64,000 bases of DNA from NCBI RefSeq assembly GCF_019578655.1, contig NC_063263.1, positions 5,528,001-5,592,000 on the forward strand, in the 5' to 3' direction. Below the pieces are notes generated by a model. That model did not search any database, was not told the DNA's origin, and saw nothing but the letters and a program-made list of their open reading frames with translations. Below, in pieces: positions 40,601-52,956 of the stretch; the stretch's first letter is position 1, and each line of letters opens with the position of its first letter. Source of the DNA: Ricinus communis (taxonomy: Eukaryota > Streptophyta > Magnoliopsida > Malpighiales > Euphorbiaceae). The translations under genes were made by a program, and so were the position numbers.

Positions 40601-42372
40601 GCTTTGGCGGCTGTAGTTCTCAGTCATGTCTGTTAAATAGATTTAACAGCAGACTATTGAGAAGTTTGGTTTTGCTTTATTTGAGTTAAAGCAGCATTAC
40701 AAGTTAAGTTTTCCTCTTTGTTAGAGTTTCACTTCAGCTTTAATTTGTCTTATTGAATAAGTCCAAGAAATCTGCTGTCAATTGTGGAATTAAATCTGAA
40801 TAACATCAGTCATTATAGTTTGCATGTTTTCCTCAGCAACCCATGATTGGAAATGCATTTGTCCAAATAAAACAGAACTCTACTTATGATGCGGTTACCC
40901 AATTTTTCTGTATTATATTATTTTCTTGTTTTCCTTAATTTATCTGGGGGAACTTATTTAATTTTTCTCACATTAGTCTATTATGTTTGGTTGATCATTT
41001 CAGTATAAATATATGTTTTTGATGTGCAGAATGCTTTGACTGATCCTCAACGTGTCCGAACACCTGCCATCACAGAATATTGGAAACCCTTGGCAGAAGA
41101 TGTAAGCACCATAATAGGCTTTTACAAGTTGATTTAAGACTTCAAATTTAGCATTTTTAGTTCTTGTGTTCTTGGTCTGATTTGTCACAATGACCATCAG
41201 AATAAATTATTTTTGTATTGTAGATGGACCCATCAGCTGGAATAGAAGCTGAATATCACCATAAAAATAACCGAGTGAGTATTGGTCATTGCTTTTACAG
41301 TTTACTGTCAAATTTCATATTCCAATTTTATGGTATTTGGCTATTTGGATCATTCTGGCTTCTTTACAATAATAAAAATGCATATAACTGACATGCTCCG
41401 TAGCAATTCAATTGCCTAACTCGAGCAGTAAACATGCTTGCTTTTCATTCTCTTTTATATTTGTTCAGAAGGGGAGCAATTTTTTTTTTTTTTCCTTTTT
41501 TTGTGCAATATAGCTTCTGATGATTAGATTGAATATTTTGCTGTTTATCTTTTCTAACTTCCTTTCTACAGGTATATTGCTGGAAAGGTCTGCGGTTTTC
41601 AGCTAGGCAGGACTTAGATGGGTTTTCAAGAGTATGATACTTAATAAAGATATAAGTGATGATTGATGTGGGAAAATTCACTTTTAACTAATGGAATAAA
41701 TGGGTGTATTTGCAGTTTACTGACCATGGTATTGAAGGAGTTGTACCTCTAGAACTTCTGCCACCAGATGTCCGGTCAAAATACCAAGCTAAACCTAATG
41801 ATAGGTCTAAACGTGCCAAAAAGGATGACATAAAGGGTGGATCGAATCAAACAGAAGAGAATCAGGTATTTGCATCAGACCTGGAATACCATATTATGTT
41901 TTGGTTCTAGAAAGGACAAGGTGGAAAAATCCAAATCTGGAATGTGGTTTGGTTCAATTGGATCATTTTGTACAACAAGTTGGGAGCCTAAAATTTAAAT
42001 ATAATGTTTCCCCTTGATTTTTTGATGATCAGTGTGTAAGATTATAATTGATTTTGGGGCATGGGTATCTTGATCTTCCAAAGGTTTATTTTGACTCTCT
42101 GCCTTGGCTAGATTGCAACGCCTGCAAGTGAGATAGATGGTGAAGGAATTAGAGCTGATGAAGCCGCAGCTGCTCCAATGGACACTGATGCAATGGCTAC
42201 AGCAGGTAGTACTTCCCAAGGTGGCACTCCAACGCCAGATGAACGCCAAAGGCAAAGCCCTGATGCAGATGATGGTCAGGAGGCAGGCCATTTGGAAGCA
42301 GACGGTGAAGTAGAGGCTGGGATGATCGATGGAGAGACGGATGCAGAAGTAGATTTAGAAGCAATTAGCTAA
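34626..42372 (+). CDS. THO1: THO complex subunit 1 (HPR1/THOC1), 608 aa, 21 coding exons
   Basis: This subunit of the nuclear THO/TREX complex couples transcription to mRNA packaging and export and supports small RNA production. Coding exons: 34626-34628, 34722-34805, 34916-34990, 35351-35444, 36160-36305, 36410-36481, 37021-37093, 37208-37273, 37370-37416, 38287-38358, 38475-38600, 38684-38749, 38845-38886, 39608-39724, 39836-39918, 40039-40105, 41030-41101, 41224-41274, 41572-41631, 41716-41865 and 42112-42372. They join to 609 codons with no stop. The protein begins MEEFKNAILQPGPPENFALQ and contains GGMIFQLLEDLTEMSTM, IFGYIESKQDILGKQELFA, ATFNIKYLTSSKLMGLELK and EYHHKNNRVYCWKGLRF, all strongly conserved in plant THO1. 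The last 85 residues are acidic and of low complexity. The first coding exon is just the ATG. Confidence 0.95.
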
Positions 42373-43143
42373 ACATGCCATTTTTGGTTGCAAAATGAGA
42401 GTTCCTTAAATTGATTATCAGTGCAAAATATAATGAACTCATGAAAGATGCCAGCATTGTGTTTCCTATTCAGAAGACAAGTTTTCTATGGTTTAATTAT
42501 CTATGTCCAGGTTTTGCTTACGGCCTGCTGTCCACTTCCGTACTGTCAATTTTTCTTTTTATCTTGTAAAACCGTTCCAAGCCAACTAGGTTATCTAGGA
42601 ATTATGTTTTCAAGGCTTTCTGGGTTGGCCAATATAGGCAAAACTACCAAAGAATTGCTGGTGATGCATAGCTCCTTGATAATCATAAATCTAACTGCTA
42701 CCAGCCGCCTAGTTAACATAGACGCCCATGGATTCTAATCTATTCCACGACAACCATCAGAACGATCACTGGTTGCACTTTGACAAGTTATTCTAATTCT
42801 AATCAAGCTAAATTGCATTCTTCAATCTAATAAGTAGATAAAGAGAAAAGCCAAGACTTCACGAAATCAAGCTAACATAACAGGAGAACAAATGAGTGAT
42901 CCAAATAGTTACAATAAACTTAACATCAAAGTTAATTGCATGTGCTGTGTCTAGACAAGCCTCCCAAAGCTATAATGGGAATAAACAAAATACTATGGGA
43001 TAAACCGCCAAGCAGAGAGGTTCTGGAATTTGCTAATTTTCTCCTTTCATGTAAAGAAAAGAAAATTAAGCTGGAACCGACAGATAGATTTGAAACGATA
43101 TGTCAGTGCAGCTCTTTGAAAAGTGGCGAGTGGTTGGAACTTC
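42373..43143. other. Intergenic region between convergent THO1 and CFAP20
   Basis: This holds the 3' UTRs of both genes. The open frames here are short and unlike known proteins. Confidence 0.6.
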
Positions 43144-45139
43144 TCATGCTTTCTGTAATTAATTACAAATAAGAATTAAGAACGAAACACCAAGAAAGCT
43201 AAAACAATCTACAACCATTTTCTGGGTAATAAATAGGCACAGCCCCGTCATTACCTGCATCGGAAGGTAGAGTTTAAATTCTGGAGGGAGTTCTTCTTCA
43301 GAGTAGAGGCGGTCAGAGAAATATATTCTCCTCAGGCGGCAGTTTGCATGAACCTGAACTCGTAAAGTCTCAACATAATTGGTTCCATATGCCCTCCTAG
43401 TAAAATCAGCCAAATTCAACTGGATTTGATTCCAGCCCTCATCCATCTTCAGTGGCATGGTGCAGATGTATGGCTTCACTCGAGTGATTGCCTGTAACAA
43501 GTAAGTCTATATTTAAGTTGATATGGACAGCAACTGCTATTATCAAATTAAGGTTCACAAAATCAGATGCTTTAGGTGTTATACACTCTGAAGCGAATAT
43601 AGTACTTTAAATGGCACAGCACATGAAAGCAATAAGTAAATATATACGGGCACTTAAAGTGCAAATCTTTAAAATACAAGCACCGTTTGAGTTCAAACTT
43701 CGCATTCCTCATCCAATTATAATTTTTAAGAAAATTGCATTATAATCACTAATATCTTAGACGAAACTTTATAGAACTAACTAAAATAAACAGGGAGCCC
43801 CAACATCTTACCTCCAGTTCCCAGGGGAAACAATGAAAGGAAAATGAAAAAATCAAAGGTATCAGACAAATGACACAAATCACAACTATGGGCAAACTTA
43901 CACACTTGAAAGTTAGAAGCTCGAAAACGCCGCCTAACATTCTTATCATCCAACACTTGAATCTCAAACGTGAAGTATTTCTTCATGTTCTTCACAATCA
44001 TAACCAAAAACGGGAGTTTTATGCTGAGAGTTGCAGCAGGGTCCGCTGGGCATGTAATGTATGTAGACTGGATATTTGATCCGACAATTTCAAGTACATT
44101 GGATTGTATGTCTTCATCATGTGGCCGTTTTACATGCCCGTTAGAAACTGCAGAAGACTCGAGAAAAGGAAAACATATTACATTCAGTTCAGTAAGATTA
44201 ATTTGCAATGCGGTTACCATATCAAGTAGGATAGCCCATCATCAATATGAGAAGGGTGTTCAAAAAAGTATGTTATTGACCTTCACAACTGAAACTTGTT
44301 CCTCAGGGATGGACCAAGAAGAGAAAAATATATAGATGATGTATTTTTCTTAGAAGGATTGTGAAATGTGCTACAAAAGTAATCATATAATAAACACAAC
44401 TAGATGGTTTTCCTTAATCTTTTCTATTGTCCTTCAGTTTATACATGAAATCGGTAGCTCATTTAAATAATTTCAGCTGCTTTAAAGATCAAACTTTTCT
44501 TAGCCATCGCTCTGCCTATGTTAGACAACCATACAATACAGTTCAGAAACTCATCACATTTTACTTCTGTAAATTAGAAATACTTCACATTCTACAACAG
44601 TACGATGCTCGTAAATTATTTCACTATGCAGACCTCATAGGGGTTTACAACCTGAATCAAGATAGAAACTACAAAAATGTTATTACCTAGATTTTCCCTA
44701 TAGATTCCTCTTATCAGAAACAGCATACACGAGGGGACAAAGCATTCCAGGTTACCCCCTCGAAAATGTTTCTCTTTTTTTTTTTCAAAAGATAAATCAG
44801 TTTTAACAAATAACCACTACCAACTCAACAATTTATGTCTACAATAAAACTAGAATCACCTCTTTGAACCCAATATCACACTAAACCACGCATGATAATG
44901 CCCTAATCAGAAACATAGCAATAGAGCAATTATTAATAGCATACCTTCTTTATCCCATATCTGCAAGGGCTTGCTCCTAAAAACAATCCAAAAAAAGAGA
45001 GAAATAAGTACATAAATTACGCATCTTCAAAACAACAAAAATAACAGCAGATTAAAATAATCAAAATCAATAATATATATACATACCCAAGGCTGTATAA
45101 TATAGACAGAAATCCAGATTGAAATGTGTTCTTAAACAT
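43144..45139 (-). CDS. CFAP20: Cilia- and flagella-associated protein 20 homolog (BUG22), 190 aa
   Basis: CFAP20/BUG22 is a microtubule-associated protein of the ciliary axoneme and basal body in ciliated eukaryotes; its role in flowering plants is poorly known. Coding exons in gene order are 45139-45087, 44976-44945, 44147-43906, 43491-43255 and 43152-43144, joining to 191 codons. The protein starts [20 protein letters not shown], continues through [34 protein letters not shown] and [20 protein letters not shown], and ends LYLPMQKA. The last coding exon is only nine bases (Lys-Ala-stop); reading through its donor would add an unrelated tail of about 30 residues, so splicing here is well supported by the family ending. 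Conservation over the full length is very high, which argues for function. Confidence 0.94.
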
Positions 45140-45835
45140 CTTCAACAAACCCTAACTACCTCTTCTTGAAATGAACTTGGCTTTATCTATTGGAAAACAG
45201 AACAAAAGATTTAAAAAAAAAAAAAAACCCTAGATCATAATGAAATTAGTCAAATTGATTTTAATTTTTTTTTTACCTGCCTGTTTGTTTTTCGGGGAAA
45301 AATAGGAAAAAGGAAAGTTTGCCGCGGAAAAGGAAAACGATTTCGCATCGACTTGGATTTCAATATCCTTTGGCTTTAATAAGGAGTACTTAATACTGTT
45401 TTAAGTCAGTTGTAAATAAAAACTAATAATAATATATTAAAGTATTTTATATTTTATATTAATTATTATTTCCATATATAGTAATATTTATATAAATATA
45501 TATTTTAAAAATATATTATTATATTATATTTATTATATTTATCATTATCTTGTAAATTCATTTTTATTTATATAATATAATAATATAATAATATATTTTA
45601 TTTTTAGTTACTATCATTTCACCAATAAAATTAAAAAATAAAGTTCAATTTGCTATTATTTGTCACCTGAATTCAATTTAGCTCTTTTTTAAATTTATAA
45701 ACTTTCTAGTTTAAAGTTTTGTATATTTATCTAAATTAGCCTTATTTTAGAAGAAAATGAGAGCATATGATTACGAAGAAGTTATAACTTAATAGTGGTT
45801 TTATTACTAAATTTTTTTAATTTAATATTTAATAT
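45140..45835. other. CFAP20 upstream region and AT-rich flank
   Basis: A telo-box-like AAACCCTAA (45148-45156) lies just before the CFAP20 start, and a second, AAACCCTAG, follows upstream at about 45226. Beyond about 45400 the sequence becomes extremely AT-rich and shows no gene. Confidence 0.45.
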
Positions 45836-48259
45836 AAACTAAAGATAAAATAAGTTAATATACTATTATATTATATAAATAAGATTGATGAGATAAAATA
45901 ATAATATAATAAGACAAAACATAACATAACATATATATTTTTTTAATAATATATATAAATATTCTTACATAGAAAAATATTTTTATTTTAAAATGAAACT
46001 TAAAGATTTATAAACTTTTATTATATAAAATTTATTTTTGTTTATGATTGGCCAAAATTAAGACTGTAATTTTTATAATTATGTAGAAGTTATCTATCTT
46101 GAATATCACTATAATGAGATTAAAAATTCTATTTATAGGCGTATGATTACTGGAGTTTTATTTTTTAATTTTTTCTATCACATGTATTTGATTTAATTCT
46201 TCATAGTAGTTGAGAGTTGATAATCTATAATTAATAATTGATTCTAATAATTAATGGACATTAATTGTTTAGTATAATATATATATATATATATATATAT
46301 ATGAACTTTTGAGATATAATTTTTTTAATAAGTGTGCTTATATTTTGAAAAATATAATATTTATTCCGATATGTGTATTTACTATTGGCATATAAAACTT
46401 AGATTTTTATATAATTTTATATATTTTTTATTAATTTATTAACTAATAAGTTGCTTTTCTAATTACGTAATGATTTTAATTCTAAAATTAATATTAATTA
46501 TATTTTAACATTATATTAATTAATAAATTGATTTTTAATTAGATAATAATTTTAGTTTTAAAAAATAATATTTTAAATTAAAATTTTAAAATTCTATTTA
46601 TTAACAAATTATTTTTTAATTATATAATTAAAATCATTTTATAAAATAGTAATATCAATTATATTGATAGTATTAAACATATAATATTAAAATTAATTTA
46701 TATATTATTTTATAATAATTTATATATTATTACAATAATAAAATTAAAATATTAAAAAATATTTAAAATATCTGATTTGTTATTTTTATAATATTATAAA
46801 TAAATATTAATTTTTTTTATAAATTTAATTTTATAATAAAATAATAATAATGATAATCGTGCAATACATGATTAACGATTTATTTAACTAATACCAAGTA
46901 ACTGTAAGAGTATAATTATTTGATGTGTTTTCATTTTTTCACTAAATAAATTATTTGTATCCAATATTATTATATATTATCAATAGATTAAACTAATTAG
47001 GTTAGCGTGTAAAGTTTGACTCTAACTAATATAAAAATATAAACTAACGATAAAATAAGTTAATATCTTATTATATTATATAAATGAGATTGATGAGACA
47101 AACCATTAATATAGTAAGATAAAATATAACATACCATATATTTTTTAAAAATATATATAAATATTTTTACATAGAAAAATATTTTTATTTTAAAATAAAA
47201 CTTAAAAATTTATAAACTGTTATTATATAAAATTTATTTTTACTTATGATTGGCCAAAATTAAGACCAAAATTTTTATAATTATATAGAAGTTACCTATA
47301 TTGAATATCATTATAATGAGATTAAAAATTCCATTTATAGGCATATGATTACTAGAATTTTATTTTATTTTTAAATTTTTTGCTATCGCATGTATTTGAT
47401 TTAGTTCTTCGTAGTTGAGAATTGATAATATATAATTAATAGTTGATTCTAATAATTAATGGACATTAATTGTTTAGTATAATATATATATGAATTTTTG
47501 AGATATAATTTCTTTTAATAAGTGTGCTTATATTTTAAAATATACAATATTTATTTTGATATGTATATTTATTTTTGGCACATGAAATTTAGATTTTTAT
47601 ATAATTTTATGTAATTTTTTCATTAGTTTATTAATTAATAAGTTACTTTTATAATTACGCAGTGATTTTAATTCTAAAATTAATATTAATTATATTTTAA
47701 TATTATATTAATTAATAAATTAATTTTTAATTAGATAATAATTTTAGTTTAAAAAAATAATATATTAATTTAAAATTTTAAAATTCTATTTATTAACAAA
47801 TTATTTTTTAATTATATAATTAAAAATAATTTTATAAAATAGTAATATCAATTATATTGATAGTATTAAATATATAATACTAAAATTAATTTATATATAT
47901 TTTTATAATAATTTTTATATTATTACAAGAATAAAATTTTAAAAATATTAAAATATTAAAAATATTCAATTTATTATTTTTATAATATTATAAATAAATA
48001 TTAAATATTTAAATTATATTAAATTTTATTTATAAATTTAATTTTATAATAATAATAATAATAATAATAATAATCGTACAATACATCACTAACGACTTAT
48101 TTAACTAATAGCAAGTAGCTGTTAGAGTAGAATTATTTGATGTGTTTTCATTTATTAACTAAATAAATTATTTGTATCTAAATATTATTATATATTATCA
48201 ATCGAATTAAACTAATTAGGTCAGTGTGTAAAGTTGTACTCTAACTAATATAAAAATAT
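45836..48259. repeat. Direct tandem duplication of a ~1.2 kb AT-rich unit
   Basis: Unit one is about 45836-47040 and unit two about 47041-48259. Matching blocks occur in the same order at an offset near 1205 bases: GATAAAATAAGTTAATAT at the start, TATGATTGGCCAAAATTAAG in the middle, TTATTTGATGTGTTTTCATT near the end, and CTAACTAATATAAAAATAT at the end. By eye identity is high, with differences mainly in microsatellite lengths. No coding potential is seen in either unit. Confidence 0.85.
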
Positions 48260-50305
48260 TTCTTCTACGTATAATATATATAAATATTATTAATTAAAGT
48301 GTAAACTACACTTGTAAATAATATTTTATCGATTATAAATTATGAAAATATGTAATTAAAATTTAATAAAAATAATATAGTTAAAAAAGAATGAGATAAA
48401 TAATTTTTCAATTACAATTTCAGAATATAGCTAATAGAGTCTCCTAAATAGTATACAACGGTTAATTCTTTAATTCATTAAATAGCTAAAATAATCACTA
48501 AGAGAAAATAATAATTAACTCCCAACAGTTAAATGAAAATCTTAACAATTCACTTTTTGAAATAACAATTTACAACTAGTATTTTTTAATTAATTGAATG
48601 TTAAACCAACTGTAAACTATATAATAAATTAGTTATTTTTTTATACTCATTATAAAAATAATAAATTTTAATTAATATTTTATGGATAAATAGAAAAATT
48701 TATATTAGAAAACCCATCATTTTCATATAGAGATTAAAGTGTATAGTTATTGGATAAGCTTTCTAAAATTTGGCAAATTGAATTAAACCAATTAAGTTGA
48801 GAAATATTGTTTTTTCGAAAAATGAAGTTGAGAAATTAATTGCAGACATCATCAAAATTGACTGCAAAAGCTTGGAATAGTGAAACTGGTGGCCACAGTG
48901 GGTCGTCCAAATCCAATAATATTCAAATAAACCAAACTCCTCCTTTTTTGCTTCATCACTTTGTCACCTCTTTCTATGGCTAATTGTCTGTTCGCTCCTG
49001 CCACGTGTCAGTCAGATCTACTTCCATGTTGCCACGTATCGGTCCCAGGAAATCTCTTCCTAACGACTAATCCCATAGCTCCTTTTCAATCCGCCACCTG
49101 TTCCCACAAATTGACCGAATTACCCTGCAAGATAAGGCTCACACGTTTCATCCAAAGCGAAGGGTATTTACGAGAATTAGAAAAAAGATAAAATCCTCCG
49201 GATCATAGGTTTATTATTAAAGTGGGACCAGATTCTGCCACGTGGATTAATGTGAGTGCAGTTTTTGATAGCCTGCTATCCACCACAAATCTCAGCGTGA
49301 AATCTCAGCCACGAAACTCGTACAAACAGAGCTTTCTCTCTCCTAAATAAAACATAAACAAAGTTGTTCAAGTTCATGATGCTTTGACTCTTCCTTTTGA
49401 TTTCGTATAATTACACAAGAAAAGGAAAGTTAATAATTCAAACACAGCCTTGTAAAGAAAACCAGAAACTAAAATCCAGAGCCGCCTCTGTTTCACAGAT
49501 AAAAAAGCTGCACACTTGCTAGCTAAACAACAAGAACCCATTAGAACTGTTTTGTTATTTATAACAAAGGTTTTCTCATCTGGGTCTGCTTTATTTCTCT
49601 GTATTAGTACCTGGGTTTTCTTCATTTTCTCAATCTATTTACTACCAGCTGTCAGGTTTGTTACTTTTGTCAATTTTTATTTTTGTGTAATACCGCGTTT
49701 TAGGATTTGTATTGTGAAATCTAATTTTTGTTTCTTGATTTAGTTTATAACTAAAGTTTGCATCTTCGAGTTGTGGGTGGTGGTTTTCTTTTTAATTTTT
49801 TTTGTCTGTTTGATGAATTTATATGCTATTTTCTTCTGTCTTTGATGTGGGACTTTGTTTGGCTGGTGACAAAAAGTAAGGCAAGGAAATAAATTTTTGT
49901 GAGATTATTTTTTTATTTTTATTTTTTTATCTTTTTGTATGCTTTCAGCTCCTTGATGATTGTAAAAGATAGATGTTGCTGAGGTTGTCGAATGGATTTT
50001 CCTCTTTTTCCTAAAAGAAAGAAAGAAATTTATGTATTTTCCTTTCCATTAAATCCATGGATTTAAATTCAAGGGATTTAAAATGCTTTTACCTTACTAG
50101 TATTTGGTTACTTCTACTATTTCTACTAGTATCTAGGTTATGCCAGATCAGTTTTTGTACTTGATGACCAGAAGGGAATTGAAGAATTAATGAAGAGAAT
50201 TTCGAACCCTGGAATTGATAATATTGCTTTTAGTTTTTATGGTAATTGACAAAATTGTCCTCTTGTTTATCATTTTAATTTCTTTCTAATTTCAGATAGT
50301 TTACC
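48260..50305. other. AT-rich flank, LNK promoter and probable 5' UTR intron
   Basis: 48260-48900 is AT-rich without a gene. From about 48950 the sequence is promoter-like with several ACGT-core motifs. A likely 5' UTR intron runs from 49656 (GTCAG/GTTTGT) to 50295 (ATTTCAG/ATAG), ending ten bases before the start codon. Confidence 0.45.
49002..49244. promoter_or_regulatory. G-boxes upstream of the LNK-like gene
   Basis: Two perfect palindromic G-boxes (CACGTG) lie at 49002-49007 and 49239-49244, with a related CCACGTATC near 49032. G-boxes are bound by bHLH (PIF) and bZIP factors and are common in light- and clock-regulated promoters. Confidence 0.45.
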
Positions 50306-52956
50306 ATGGACTGGTATTTTGTGAGCAGTGATGAACTATCCGATAGGTTTCCTTCACCAGAAAGTTGGGCGGAATGGGGAATAAGTGAGCCTGAAAGTTT
50401 CAACTTTCCTAACAAAGTCTCTGCGGTTGATGCAAGTTTGACTCAGGAAGAACTCAACTTTAATGGTGAAAATCTCTGTAGTGAAGTTGAGATGGAAAGT
50501 TCCACCTATGATAAAGATCAGACTAGTTCAACAAGTACGGGTGGAGAATTTTCAGCAGAGTTTCTTCACCGAACTGCTCTTTCATGTGACCAGCTGGCTT
50601 ACCAGCTCGATGGCCTTGCACAATTCGATCAGATGGATGACCTATTCTTGTACAAACATAACTTCTGCTGGGATTAAGATACTTGATTTAATGCTCTAAG
50701 AAATCATATAGCGTCGGAAGTGCTAAGCTTGTCATATTAATTAGCGTCATGCTCAGACACCCCATGGAAATTGAGTGCTTCAATATATTTTTTTGTGCAT
50801 GGTATAATTATTTTACACCTGAGATTGCGTTAATTATAGAACATGATTGCTATCATCACAAAAGATGGTAGATGTATATTCAGAAAAAACTCCAGTAGTG
50901 GATCTTATCTTATATACATATATACCATCTGTTGAGGTGATGGCACCCGTTCTCTTTATGTGACATTTTATCATATGACAATCTTTGTACCTTCAATGCT
51001 ACTATGAAAAGAATAGCAACCATAGGATGCCTATTTCCCTACTTGTTAAGGTGTATCTTGATTTTCACTCTTTTTCTTGTTCGGCCTGGCTTATTGCAGG
51101 AGTTCATTAATTGAAGATCTTCCCAGGACCGAAAATGTTCAGGATTCATTTTGTTTTGAGCCAGAATTGGAAAATGATATGGTACATGGTGATAGTATCT
51201 TGACAGACATGAATTTAGATACACCCAGTATTTCTAGTGATACGCAGAGTGTGGGAAGCTCCAAGTATCTCAAAATACATGCATTTTCTCCATCGATGGA
51301 GAAAGAGAAAATTTCTGGTCTGCAGTTTGTTCCATGCAATTCAGAAGAAAAGCATTGCCGACTAATAACGGTGAGATTTTCCACCTATGTATTAGTTATA
51401 ACACACTTGTTTTTATTCATTATTTTTTCCATAATCTGGTAGAATTCATGGTTATTGTGCATCTCCATGAAACTTAAAATAACAGAACCAGTTTTTTAGT
51501 TTTATTTTTTCCTTTATTCCATATTTTTAGGACAAGCTCTGATGATATAAGAGCCCTTTCCTATACTTATGTCAGGCATGAAGTAAGCGGTTAATTAACT
51601 CTTAGATTTTGGCTTCTGTGCTAAATGAAATGACTCAAAAGTTTAGAAGACAGGGCTTATGTGGGTTCATGTGTGTGCTTGTTCTTTGATAAGATCCAAT
51701 TTAAGCTTTAATGGGAGTCGAGAAAATGTCTTTTTTCTTTCTTTTGCTTTGTGATTTTAGGAACGCTGTTGAAAATAAAGTGCAGTTAGAATTGTGTGTA
51801 TTATGGAACCAATTTTCATCCTTTGGGTAATCTGAATTTTTTTTTCAAGGCACCACATGTTGAAGTCCTGGTACCTTCTGAGCATGACAGTATAAAAGAA
51901 AATGTGGATGAGGAAACATCTCTTGAAGAATCTGTTTTACAGGAGATGGAAATGGTCATGTCACAGGTATATTAAGTAGCTGTAAAAAAACTCTAGGAGT
52001 CTGTTAAGCAAGCTAAATACTAATACTTTTGCATTTCAATCTGATCAGTTGACTGACAAGACCCGGATTTGCTTCCGTGATGCCTTGTACCGTCTGGCCA
52101 AGAACTCGAGGCAGAATGTGGTAACAAAGAACCAAAATGGAAACCTTCAGTTGGCAATATCTCAGTGGACTGATCAAGATTGTAAAATAAGGTATTTTGC
52201 ATATTATATGCCATCTACTTATAGTTTCTGTATGCTTTCTTGTCTTATTTTCACTTCAAGGCTTGATATCAATATCTTAAGGCATCTCTGATATATCATC
52301 TGCAACTAAGTATGATCGAATATTGGCAATCCAAACAGAGTAGCTATACAAAATGGTTTTCTGTAGATAATTTTCTTTCTTAATTTGTGTGAGATTGTCT
52401 CTATGCATGGATTATGTCTCTCCAGTAGTAGCCCCGAATTATGTTGAGCTAAAGGATTGGCCTTGTCTATTTTCATCTTCCGTAGTCTTTATTTGACTTC
52501 CACATCAAATAGGATTATTCAGTAGCATAACGAAATCAATTAAATATGCAATTTGGCTTTACAAATAGAAGCATAATGATGGTTTATGATTTGGGTGTTA
52601 AAGCCACTGCTTAATTAAGTTATATTCTCGCATTTGTATCTGAGCTATGTGTTGATCAAAATGCAAACTTTGTATTCAGGCCTAGAGAAAAGAAAACCAT
52701 GGAATTGGAGACCAACACCATAGACAGAGCCATCGCAAACCTCATGTTCAATAAGATGGACATAAATGTACATGATTACTCTGTCCAGAGATCAACAACT
52801 TCCAATCAAGAAATTCTCAAGACAACAAGACCACGTAACTACAGCGTGAATGAGCCACAAATCCATGGTCTTCCTTGTTATTCAAATTACTCGAGAGATG
52901 CCGAAGGTCTAATTCTGTGTCAAGGACACTCGCCAAAAAGGCAATTCCCAACATGA
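50306..52956 (+). CDS. LNK-family protein (LNK3/LNK4-like), 383 aa
   Basis: LNK proteins are nuclear co-activators that work with REVEILLE MYB factors in the circadian clock and light response. Coding exons are 50306-50649, 51100-51370, 51850-51966, 52049-52191 and 52680-52956, joining to 384 codons. The N-terminus reads MDWYFVSSDELSDRFPSPES, followed by WAEWGISEPESF. The C-terminal conserved block is TDKTRICFRDALYRLAKNSR (residues about 246-265), followed after the next intron by NTIDRAIANLMFNKM, the paired pattern typical of the family. The middle is acidic and poorly conserved. The first coding intron uses a weak-looking donor (CTT/GTACAA), but the join restores LFLSSLIEDLPRTEN without changing frame. 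Family assignment is by recalled motifs, so the exact subgroup is uncertain. Confidence 0.7.

Noticed and set aside
43777..44335. Plus- and minus-strand frames extending beyond CFAP20 exon 3
   Set aside because: The CFAP20 exon boundaries explain the coding part; the extensions lie in introns or antisense.
48961..49191. Open frame in the LNK upstream region
   Set aside because: Lies among promoter motifs and has no known motifs.
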